Origin: Lachnospiraceae bacterium
GTDB taxonomy: Bacteria; Bacillota; Clostridia; Lachnospirales; Lachnospiraceae
Direction: 5' to 3'
Assembly: GCA_910574285.1 (NCBI GenBank)
Contig: CAJTAL010000047.1
Coordinates: 1-34,811, forward strand
DNA: 34,811 nucleotides
The position numbers and the translations under genes were made by a program. The notes beneath the pieces are model-generated. The model was given only the letters and a program-made list of their open reading frames with translations. It was not told the origin of the DNA and made no database searches. Positions 29,249 through 34,811 of this stretch are shown piece by piece. Each line of letters opens with the position of its first letter. Positions within the stretch are counted from its first letter, which is position 1.

Positions 29249-30283
29249 ATGGAGAAAAGACTGCAATTATGGAGTCCTGTGAATGGATGGTTTGTTACAG
29301 AAGAAGGGGAAGTGATAGCTTTGAAAAAAGCCGACCTTCTCCTTTATGAAACAACGGTACAGGAGGCATTGGAACAGGAAAAATTGTATTACAGAAAAAA
29401 GGCGGCACCGTTCAATTTGATGGAACGCTATGGTGCGGATGATTCTGTAAAAGAAAAGATAGAGAACCTCGATATCCAGGTGAAAAAAGAGCAAGATGGT
29501 CTGTATGTTTGTGCCAGCCTTGCATTAAAAGTACCTCTGACATCGCAGGAATTGGAAGCAATCCAGAATTTTCTCAGCATGCAGTACGAAATGGGAATCT
29601 TTGATACCCCTCGTCTTCGCAGTCACTCCGTAGAGGAAGGGGAAGGCGTTCTTGATTTTTCAGTAGATACAAAAGAAAAGTTCTCTCAAAAAGAAGTCCA
29701 ATGCGAAATGCAGAAGAAATATGAAATCACATCCCTGGCCCATCCGCAATTTCCATGGCTCCATAGAATCCGGGCGTTGGCAGATATCAATGAAGAGGTT
29801 CACAAAGGAGCTTGGGGAGGATTTGTGGAACATGAGCAAAATCTTTCTCAGGAAGGAACCTGCTGGATCTATGACCAGGCAATCTGTTGTGAACATGCGG
29901 TTGTGGAAAGAAGTGCAGTGTTGTTTCAGGAGTCTCTTGCCAAGGGAAATGCATTAGTTACGGGAAACGCAGTAATGTATCAAACAAGTGTCGCAGAGGG
30001 AGCTTGCCGTATCCAGAGTGGTGAGATTTGGGACAGGGCTAGAATTCAAGGAAATGCACAGGTTGTTGCATCATGGAAAACGGGATATGCACCTTTGATC
30101 CTTGCCGATAGCCAGGTTTATGGAAATGTATGTGGGAAAGTATTGGTAAGTGGGAACGTTCTGCCAAACCGGAGTGTGGAGAACCAGACACAAGAACTGT
30201 TGGTTTTTAGAGGAGGTGATTCCGTTCGTAAAGTAAATGAAAGTAAGAAAAAAGTAAAACAGAAGAAACAGCCACAGCGCTGA
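29249..30283 (+). CDS. Protein with shared ICE domain plus left-handed beta-helix
   Basis: 344 aa. Residues 1-135 repeat the domain of the preceding gene product (PFNLMERYGADDSVKEKI, DGLYVCASLALKVPLTSQEL, NFLSMQYEMGIFD). Residues 165-300 form a beta-helix-like region with short repeats: a stretch from WLHRIRALADINEEVHKG to GGFVEHEQNLSQEGTCWIYD, then HAVVERSAVLFQESLAKGNA and GNAVMYQTSVAEGACRIQSG. This type of helix is frequent in phage and ICE proteins. The C-terminus is lysine-rich. It is probably part of the same operon as the two genes before it. The function is unknown; the helix could be a scaffold or binding surface. Confidence 0.7.
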   Translation: MEKRLQLWSPVNGWFVTEEGEVIALKKADLLLYETTVQEALEQEKLYYRKKAAPFNLMERYGADDSVKEKIENLDIQVKKEQDGLYVCASLALKVPLTSQELEAIQNFLSMQYEMGIFDTPRLRSHSVEEGEGVLDFSVDTKEKFSQKEVQCEMQKKYEITSLAHPQFPWLHRIRALADINEEVHKGAWGGFVEHEQNLSQEGTCWIYDQAICCEHAVVERSAVLFQESLAKGNALVTGNAVMYQTSVAEGACRIQSGEIWDRARIQGNAQVVASWKTGYAPLILADSQVYGNVCGKVLVSGNVLPNRSVENQTQELLVFRGGDSVRKVNESKKKVKQKKQPQR

Positions 30284-30301
30284 TAAGAAAGGATGATGCC
30301 T

Positions 30302-31108
30302 ATGGAAAATACCCTGCAATTAGGGAATTTGTTGAAAGAAGGAACATACCCGGAGGAATATACCGGAGGGGAGAAGTGGACGATCCTGCATGGAGATACG
30401 CTGAAACTGGTGAAGGCATTTCAGCCGGGAATTTTTGATGCAGTGATCACCGATCCGCCCTATGCGTCCGGGGGAACGAAGCAGAATGAAAGAAACCGTA
30501 CCACCAATCAGAAATACAGCAGTATGAAGGCTGAAAATGCCTTGCCAGATTTTGATGGGGATAACAAAGATCAGCGTTCCTGGACACACTGGATGGCAGA
30601 GTGGCTTTACGATGTGCGGAAAGCCTGCAAGATCGGTGCGCCGATCTGTCTGTTTATTGACTGGAGACAATACCCGTCCATTACCGATGCCCTTCAGTGG
30701 GCAGGCTGGATCTGGAGGGGTACAGCGGTGTGGGATAAAGGGAACTCCCGTCCGCAAAAAGGGCGTTTCCGCCAGCAGGCTGAGTATATTGTGTGGGGCA
30801 GTAACGGACCAATGCCGATCAGTCGTCCGGTGTCTTGTCTTCCCGGTGTGTTCCGCTATGGAAATCCCCAGAACCGTATCCATGTGACAGAGAAGCCTTT
30901 GCAGCTTATGAAAGATGTGATCCAGATCTGTGAGCCAGGTGGAAGAATCTTAGACCCCTTTGCCGGAGCAGGGACCACTATCCTTGCAGCCGTAGAGGAA
31001 GGATATGAGGCAGTGGGAATCGAGGTGACGGATGCTTATTATAAGCTGGGCAGTGACCGGGTGAAGTTTGCACTGGAAGCAAAAGAAAAAGAAGAAAGCG
31101 AGAAATAG
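30302..31108 (+). CDS. Site-specific DNA methyltransferase (amino-type, DPPY class)
   Basis: 268 aa enzyme that methylates the amino group of adenine (N6) or cytosine (N4). Motif IV DAVITDPPYASGG comes first and motif I ILDPFAGAGTTILAAVEEGY comes near the C-terminus, the order of the beta class. The start at 30302 suits AGAAAGGATGATGCCT. Between them lie WIWRGTAVWDKGNSRPQKG and GVFRYGNPQNRIHVTEKPLQ, typical of phage and ICE enzymes. No restriction partner is encoded nearby. Together with the C5 enzyme at 16852 it would give the element's DNA two kinds of methyl mark. Confidence 0.9.
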   Translation: MENTLQLGNLLKEGTYPEEYTGGEKWTILHGDTLKLVKAFQPGIFDAVITDPPYASGGTKQNERNRTTNQKYSSMKAENALPDFDGDNKDQRSWTHWMAEWLYDVRKACKIGAPICLFIDWRQYPSITDALQWAGWIWRGTAVWDKGNSRPQKGRFRQQAEYIVWGSNGPMPISRPVSCLPGVFRYGNPQNRIHVTEKPLQLMKDVIQICEPGGRILDPFAGAGTTILAAVEEGYEAVGIEVTDAYYKLGSDRVKFALEAKEKEESEK

Positions 31109-31114
31109 CAAGGG

Positions 31115-31172
31115 CATCCATATGGATGTCCAAATTTATTTCAGAAGAAGAAAGGTGCATCCACCCGGATGC
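31115..31172. repeat. Two short palindromes upstream of the DpnD/PcfM-like gene
   Basis: CATCCATATGGATG (31115-31128) is a perfect palindrome. GCATCC-ACCC-GGATGC (31157-31172) is a 6-bp stem with a 4-base loop. Both use the same CATCC/GGATG half sites and their starts are 42 bases apart, in the gap between the methyltransferase stop and the start at 31187. They could be operators or mRNA hairpins near the ribosome site. Confidence 0.45.
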
Positions 31173-31186
31173 AGGAAAGGGGGCTT

Positions 31187-31552
31187 ATGGACAAAGTCTA
31201 TGATGTGACCATTCGGGAAGTGCGTGAAAAGACCGTTGCGGTGAAGGCGTCCAGCAAAGAAGAAGCGGAAAGAGGATGTCGGATGTATGGCCCAGGGACC
31301 AGTGAATATGATATTCAGTCTGTTCAGTATGAAGCAGTGGAACGGGAATCAGAAAAGGTATTTGAAATCGAAATCCGAAAAAGTTGTACCATCCGAAAAT
31401 CCATCCCTGCACATTCCAGGGAAGAAGCGGTAGAACGGGTAGAGATTCTGTATGCCGACGGTGGCTTTGATGATGAATTTGATGAAAGCACGATGGATGT
31501 GAGTTTTGAAGTGAAAACAGAAAGCACAAAGAAAAAGGAACCGATGCGATAG
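31187..31552 (+). CDS. DpnD/PcfM-like protein with two tandem units
   Basis: 121 aa from ATG 31187, after AGGAAAGGGGGCTT. Two similar units are visible: VYDVTIREVREKTVAVKASS then KEEAERG, and VFEIEIRKSCTIRKSIPAHS then REEAVERVEILY. Each has the strand-helix form seen in DpnD/PcfM small proteins of ICEs and plasmids. The second unit contains more basic residues. A C-terminal acidic and lysine-rich tail follows. The molecular role of the family is not known, although genes of this type often lie beside methyltransferase or transfer genes, as here. Confidence 0.7.
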   Translation: MDKVYDVTIREVREKTVAVKASSKEEAERGCRMYGPGTSEYDIQSVQYEAVERESEKVFEIEIRKSCTIRKSIPAHSREEAVERVEILYADGGFDDEFDESTMDVSFEVKTESTKKKEPMR

Positions 31553-31563
31553 GAGGTGAGGCG

Positions 31564-31890
31564 ATGGAACAGGCGATGGCGTATGTGTGCTGTCCGGCAG
31601 AGGAAAGCAGGGTGAAGGTGCAGAGATACTGCCGGAAGATTTATGAACTGGGGTATGTACCCATTTGTCCGAGGTTTGGGTTTCTGCCATTTTTGGATGA
31701 AGGGGAAGCGGAAGATCAACAGGCATATAACCGGATGTCCCATTTGATCTTAAAACGGTGCCGGATGGTAGTGGTCTGTGGCAAAGAGGTTACCGGAACC
31801 ATGAATACCGATATCAGTACAGCAGACCGACTGCATATCATCTGCACCACCTTGGATGGATTGATCAAGATCAAAGAAAAGGAATCATAA
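31564..31890 (+). CDS. Nucleoside 2-deoxyribosyltransferase-like protein (DUF4406/DUF7768 type)
   Basis: 108 aa with a Rossmann-like pattern: MAYVCCPAEESRVKVQRYCR, ELGYVPICPRFGFLPFLDEG and CRMVVVCGKEVTGTMNTDI. These match the short nucleotide-binding-like proteins found in phage and ICE genomes, related in fold to nucleoside deoxyribosyltransferases. The start at 31564 has a full AGGAGGTGA. The small size suggests a binding or hydrolytic role on nucleotides, perhaps in defence or metabolism; this is inferred. It ends 56 bases before a 20-bp palindrome and candidate oriT. Confidence 0.75.
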   Translation: MEQAMAYVCCPAEESRVKVQRYCRKIYELGYVPICPRFGFLPFLDEGEAEDQQAYNRMSHLILKRCRMVVVCGKEVTGTMNTDISTADRLHIICTTLDGLIKIKEKES

Positions 31891-31945
31891 TCGATTTTGC
31901 ATGGGGGATTTGATGGAAATCGGTGGAACTGGTTTTGCAAGCATA

Positions 31946-31984
31946 GCGTTTGGATATCCAAACGCACTTTGGGGAGAACCCCAA
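31946..31984. other. oriT: Candidate oriT: palindrome and hairpin upstream of mobC/relaxase
   Basis: GCGTTTGGATATCCAAACGC (31946-31965) is a perfect 20-bp palindrome. Four bases later TTGGGG-AGAA-CCCCAA (31969-31984) is a 6-bp stem with a 4-base loop. They lie in a 126-base gap without a gene, about 410 bases before mobC. Origins of transfer of relaxases of this kind usually carry such inverted repeats next to a nick site. No known nick sequence was recognised, so the call rests on structure and position. Confidence 0.4.
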
Positions 31985-32016
31985 TCCCCCGGCAGTCGAG
32001 AAAGGAGAGAAGAGAA

Positions 32017-32388
32017 ATGTTTTTTGCAGGAATGGCTCTGGGAGCAGTGGCAGGCACAGCCTTTGGCATTGGGATGATGTGCTGTGTAGTTGCCGGAAAG
32101 CAGGAAGATCAGCAGATGGAACGGATGCGCAGACAAAAGGAGGGAGAACCAAAAACAATCCATTTCCGGGATCGGGAAGGGAGAGAAAGGTTCTCCCTTT
32201 TGGATGGAGAAAGCCTTTGCATGATGGCAGAGGACGGAACGAAAGAGATTGGTATCTGCCGCTTTGTGGATGGGAAGCAGGTAGATGTGAATGGGCAGGT
32301 CTGGGAGACCGGGGAATTCCTCCGTCAGATGGAACGCCGGGGGATTCAGGTGTATCCCTTAGAAACAGCAGAAAAGAAGGAAAGGTAG
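32017..32388 (+). CDS. Small membrane-anchored ICE protein, 123 aa
   Basis: Starts at ATG 32017 after AAAGGAGAGAAGAGAA. Residues 2-25 are a membrane helix (FFAGMALGAVAGTAFGIGMM then CCVVAG), followed by a soluble domain with HFRDREGRERFSLLDGESLC and GICRFVDGKQVDVNGQVWET. The start upstream of this ATG would lie in the oriT-like gap and is rejected. No family recognised. It is encoded directly before mobC, 8 bases away, so it may be an accessory transfer protein or relaxosome component at the membrane. Confidence 0.6.
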   Translation: MFFAGMALGAVAGTAFGIGMMCCVVAGKQEDQQMERMRRQKEGEPKTIHFRDREGRERFSLLDGESLCMMAEDGTKEIGICRFVDGKQVDVNGQVWETGEFLRQMERRGIQVYPLETAEKKER

Positions 32389-32396
32389 GTGGTCGG

Positions 32397-32705
32397 ATGA
32401 GAAAACGAAACCATGTGGTTCCGGTACGGTTGAATGCAAAGGAACTTCGGCATCTGGACGGACAGGTGGCAAAGAGTGGACTAAGCAGGGAGGAATTTTT
32501 ACGTTCCCTGATCTTAGGCGCACAGCTCCAGACAAAGCCCTGTGAGCATCATGCAGAACTTCTTCGGAAGATTGCGGGGCTTTGTAACAATGCCAACCAG
32601 CTGGCCCATGTCGCCAATGGTACTGGAATGGCAGGGGAAGCCAGCGTACAGGAAATGCTGCGGATCTCCAAAGAGACCTGGCGTCTGGTGAAAGAGGAAT
32701 GGTAG
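32397..32705 (+). CDS. mobC: MobC-like mobilisation protein
   Basis: 102 aa, starting MRKRNHVVPVRLNAKELRHL, an RHH-like DNA-binding start, and continuing with VAKSGLSREEFLRSLILGAQ and the MobC pattern LLRKIAGLCNNANQLAHVAN. Such proteins bind oriT and help the relaxase open the strands. The gene's stop is immediately followed by the relaxase ATG, as usual. The reading frame extends openly far upstream, but the MobC homology and ribosome site mark 32397 as the start. An open-frame extension does not add a real domain. Confidence 0.9.
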   Translation: MRKRNHVVPVRLNAKELRHLDGQVAKSGLSREEFLRSLILGAQLQTKPCEHHAELLRKIAGLCNNANQLAHVANGTGMAGEASVQEMLRISKETWRLVKEEW

Positions 32706-33980
32706 ATGGCATATACCAGCGTCCTCCCCGTCCACCGCCTGGACCGTTCCATTGATTATGTGAAGGACCGGACGAAGACCACCAAGAGCGCCGGCTCTTT
32801 AGAAGAAGCCATTGATTATGCCCTAAACCGGGAAAAAACAGAGAAAACCATTTTTGAGGATGCCATGGGGTGTACCTGTGAAACTGCCTATGCAGACATG
32901 GTAAAGACCAAAGAACGGTTCCATAAGAAAGACGGGGTGCAGGGATACCATCTGGTACAGAGTTTTGCAGAAGGGGAGGTATCCCCCGAACTGGCACATC
33001 TGATCGGACAGGAACTGGCAGAGCAGTTATTGAAAGGGCAGTATGAGGTGGTGATCACGACCCATTTGAATACCAGTCATTATCACAACCATCTGGTATG
33101 GAATTCGGTGCGCATGGCGGATGGGAAGAAATACCACAGCAATGCCAAAAGTTATTTTACCGAAGTGCGCCGGATTTCAGATGACTTATGCAGGAAATAC
33201 GGTCTTTCCGTGATCCAGACGAATCAGGGGAAAGCCATGCATTATGCCCAGTGGAAAGCAGAAGCGGAAGGGAAACCTACCTGGAGGACTGCCATCCGCA
33301 TGGATATCCGGGAAGCTATTGGTGTGAGCTTTTCCTGGAGTCAGTTTGTAAAAGAAATGGAGAAGCGGGGTTATACCTGGAAGCTGAACCGGAAGTATCC
33401 GGCATTAAAGACACCGGATATGGAGAGATATGTCCGTCTGCGTTCCTTGGGAAAAGGATATGGGGAGACGGAAATCCGGGAGAAGATCTTACGTCCGAAA
33501 ATCCAACAGATCTATGGAAAACCACAGATGCAGTTCCCAAAGAGGAACCTTACAGGATTGCAGAAACTTTACTATGCGTATCTATACCAGATGGGCATAT
33601 TTCCCAAAAAACCGAAGCGGATTCCCTATGCAGTACGTTCAGACATCCGGAGGTTGGATCTTCGCATCCGGCAGATGGAATTTTTGCAAAAAGAAGGGAT
33701 CAATACCAGGGAAGAGCTGGCTGCATACCGGAAACCTTTGGAGGAACAGGTTCTTTCCTTGATAAAGGAACGAAGGACGCTATACCGAAAAGAAGCAGGT
33801 GGTATGCGCATTCAGGAGATCAACAGGGAATTAAAAGAACTTCGGAAAAAGATCCGTTTCAGCCAGCAGATCGAAGTCCAGTCGAAAGAGATGGAAGAAC
33901 GATTCAGGAGGGCAAAGGAACAGGAACTGGCACAGGAAACGTCCGGGAAACAACGAAGGGAAGAAGAACGGAAGCGGTAA
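32706..33980 (+). CDS. MOBP-type relaxase/mobilisation nuclease
   Basis: A 424-aa relaxase that cuts one strand at oriT and pilots it during transfer. The N-terminal 250 residues are the nuclease: IDYVKDRTKT (residues 16-25), GYHLVQSF (80-87), and the metal-binding histidines in VITTHLNTSHYHNHLVWNSV (H120, H127, H129, with H125 also present). YHSNAKSYFTEVRRISDDLC follows. The C-terminal half is basic and helical (coiled-coil-like), ending in a charged tail. The start is directly after the MobC stop. The catalytic tyrosine is not certain: Y18 in IDYV is a candidate. It is followed 14 bases later by the pcfB gene. Its partner, a VirD4 coupling protein, would be expected next but is beyond the window. 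Confidence 0.92.
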   Translation: MAYTSVLPVHRLDRSIDYVKDRTKTTKSAGSLEEAIDYALNREKTEKTIFEDAMGCTCETAYADMVKTKERFHKKDGVQGYHLVQSFAEGEVSPELAHLIGQELAEQLLKGQYEVVITTHLNTSHYHNHLVWNSVRMADGKKYHSNAKSYFTEVRRISDDLCRKYGLSVIQTNQGKAMHYAQWKAEAEGKPTWRTAIRMDIREAIGVSFSWSQFVKEMEKRGYTWKLNRKYPALKTPDMERYVRLRSLGKGYGETEIREKILRPKIQQIYGKPQMQFPKRNLTGLQKLYYAYLYQMGIFPKKPKRIPYAVRSDIRRLDLRIRQMEFLQKEGINTREELAAYRKPLEEQVLSLIKERRTLYRKEAGGMRIQEINRELKELRKKIRFSQQIEVQSKEMEERFRRAKEQELAQETSGKQRREEERKR

Positions 33981-33994
33981 GGAGGTGAGTGCGT

Positions 33995-34678
33995 ATGAAC
34001 TATGGCGGTGATGCGGCAGATCAGATCGTCCGGTATTCCATGGAAGGGATGGAACACACCCTGCGGATCAGCGGGAGCATTGCAAAGAATCTGGCGGTGC
34101 TGATCGTAGCGGTGCTGAAGGACCAGAAAAAGACCAGGGGGAAGACCAGCCTGCTTCGGATGTTAAAGGAACAGCGGGCCATGAAATTTTTCACCATTCC
34201 CCATGACAGGCTGCGGGAGTTTGCAGGGGAAGCCAGATCCAGGGGGCTTTTGTATGTAGTCATCCGGGATAAGAAGAACCCACAGTTTTCTGAGATCATG
34301 GTGTTTTCCGATGATGCAGCGAAGGTGAACAGGGTGCTGGACAAGATGAATCTGGACTTTGTAAAATCCGAAGCCGGAGAAGCGGTTGTGGAACAGGCAC
34401 CAGTACGGGAAACAGGGCGTGTGATCGATGCAGAATTTACCGAGAAAACTGAAGCAAAAGAAGAGCATCCGGTGAAAACCGAAACGGTGGTATTGCCGGA
34501 AGGCACCATTGAGTTTGAGCTGAATGAAGAAGAGCGTCTGTTTGAGGTAGGGGAAGGCTCTCCTTCAGGAGAAAATTTTACCCAGGCGGAGAAGGCAGGG
34601 AATCTGTCCGGACCTTCCTCGCACAGCAGCGGTTCTTTTTCCGGGCAGGAAACTAGCTGGAAAGGGGAGAAACCGTAA
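33995..34678 (+). CDS. pcfB: PcfB/DUF3801-family protein, 3'-truncated by an IS66-like element
   Basis: Starts at ATG 33995 after AAGGAGGTGAGTGCGT. Residues 1-120 match PcfB/DUF3801: DQIVRYSMEGMEHTLRISGS, KNLAVLIVAVLKD, MKFFTIPHDRLREFAGEARS and GLLYVVIRDKKNPQFSEIMV. Then comes a variable acidic/serine-rich region that ends GQETSWKGEKP. Relatives usually continue from about this point with a segment like SVREKL and a basic tail; here the stop codon TAA is the second to fourth base of GTAAGCG, the start of the IS66-like terminus. The protein is thus probably cut short, lacking its basic C-terminus. PcfB is a coupling-protein-associated component needed for transfer, so the element may be impaired. 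VirD4 would follow. Confidence 0.85.
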   Translation: MNYGGDAADQIVRYSMEGMEHTLRISGSIAKNLAVLIVAVLKDQKKTRGKTSLLRMLKEQRAMKFFTIPHDRLREFAGEARSRGLLYVVIRDKKNPQFSEIMVFSDDAAKVNRVLDKMNLDFVKSEAGEAVVEQAPVRETGRVIDAEFTEKTEAKEEHPVKTETVVLPEGTIEFELNEEERLFEVGEGSPSGENFTQAEKAGNLSGPSSHSSGSFSGQETSWKGEKP

Positions 34679-34811
34679 GCGATGAATAATCTAGCGTTTT
34701 TACAAGTCCCGAAATCTGTGCGATAATCTCTTTAACTGGAGAAGCATCTCCCCATTTCCCGGTTTTTGTATTCAGGGCATGTTGACTATCAAATCATTCG
34801 ATTGCTCTATG
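34675..34811 (+). mobile_element. IS66-family-like element terminus (right copy, partial)
   Basis: GTAAGCGATGAATAATC begins here and the next 120 bases are identical, in reverse complement, to the left end of the window. GTAAGCG is the typical IS66 terminus. It interrupts the pcfB gene, whose reading frame stops inside the first bases. About 104 bases in, an ATG (34779) opens MLTIKSFDCSM and runs off the end; this would be a plausible first IS66 gene but is too short to judge. Confidence 0.6.

Larger units (their letters stand above)
10743..34674. mobile_element. Left part of an integrative conjugative element (Tn1549-like gene content)
   Basis: The left border is placed near 10743 because the ftsE-like frame breaks there, immediately after the codons for LLAD. 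The content is typical of Firmicutes ICEs: ParM/ParR-like pair, RHH protein, methyltransferases, amidoligase, SpaA plus sortase B, metK, DUF3991/TOPRIM, mobC, relaxase and pcfB, nearly all on the + strand. The coupling protein, VirB4/VirB6-like genes and recombinase, expected beyond pcfB, are absent because the window ends in the IS66-like terminus. The Tn1549-like label is based on gene content only. Confidence 0.75.

Noticed and set aside
31950-32396. Long open frame joined upstream to mobC
   Set aside because: It covers the oriT-like gap and overlaps the 123-aa membrane protein in another frame. A ribosome site and homology place the mobC start at 32397.
1-34811. Linear replicon with telomere-like inverted ends
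   Set aside because: The inverted ends break two ordinary genes and carry an IS66-like terminus, which explains them better than telomeres.

Overview
The window looks like a Gram-positive, Clostridia-type genome, most likely Lachnospiraceae. The grounds are strong AGGAGG ribosome sites, FtsX-type ABC permeases, SpaA/sortase B cargo and a MobC/relaxase/PcfB transfer module of the kind known from Tn1549-like elements. No rRNA, tRNA or CRISPR array was seen. Taxonomy and element family are inferences from gene content.

Both ends carry the same 138-bp sequence in opposite orientation. Read from the inside outward it starts GTAAGCG, the signature of IS66-family termini. The left copy cuts off the 5' end of an ABC ATPase gene. 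The right copy cuts off a pcfB gene and supplies its stop codon. The window therefore appears to be bounded by two oppositely oriented copies of one IS66-like element.

Region 1 (139-3989, + strand) holds an ABC exporter pair (truncated ATPase, FtsX/MacB-type permease) and a YjdF/DUF2238-type membrane protein. Region 2 (4008-10752) looks like part of a contractile injection system (phage-tail-like, eCIS type). On the - strand it has an Afp15-like AAA+ ATPase, a 184-aa protein and an 873-aa protein of unknown function. Head-to-head with these, on the + strand, lie the C-terminal part of a tail protein I/Afp12-like gene, a STAS-domain protein and an FtsE-like ATPase. The start of the - strand operon overlaps the truncated tail gene, which points to an inversion breakpoint, or a chimeric join, near 9,360.

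Region 3 (about 10,743 to the right end) is the left part of an integrative conjugative element (ICE) that interrupts the ftsE-like gene just after Walker B. Its left end has a six-repeat protein of unknown function, two small HTH regulators with recognisable operator repeats, and small ICE proteins. A long + strand set of genes follows: a ParM/ParR-like pair, an RHH protein, a C5 DNA methyltransferase, an amidoligase with a gamma-glutamylcyclotransferase-like protein, a 1460-aa SpaA-type surface protein with its sortase B, a repeat-rich spacer, a UPF0175/PIN toxin-antitoxin pair, metK, a DUF3991/TOPRIM protein, two related DUF proteins (one with a beta-helix tail), a second DNA methyltransferase, a tandem DpnD/PcfM-like protein, a nucleoside-deoxyribosyltransferase-like protein, a candidate oriT, mobC, a MOBP-type relaxase and pcfB. 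VirD4, VirB4 and the recombinase are not in the window.

The most unusual points are the rearranged contractile-injection locus with its uncharacterised large protein, the six-repeat protein with a terminator-like hairpin inside its gene, the amidoligase/cyclotransferase/SpaA/sortase group, the ICE-borne metK beside two methyltransferases, and the unexplained repeats at 24,820-25,207.
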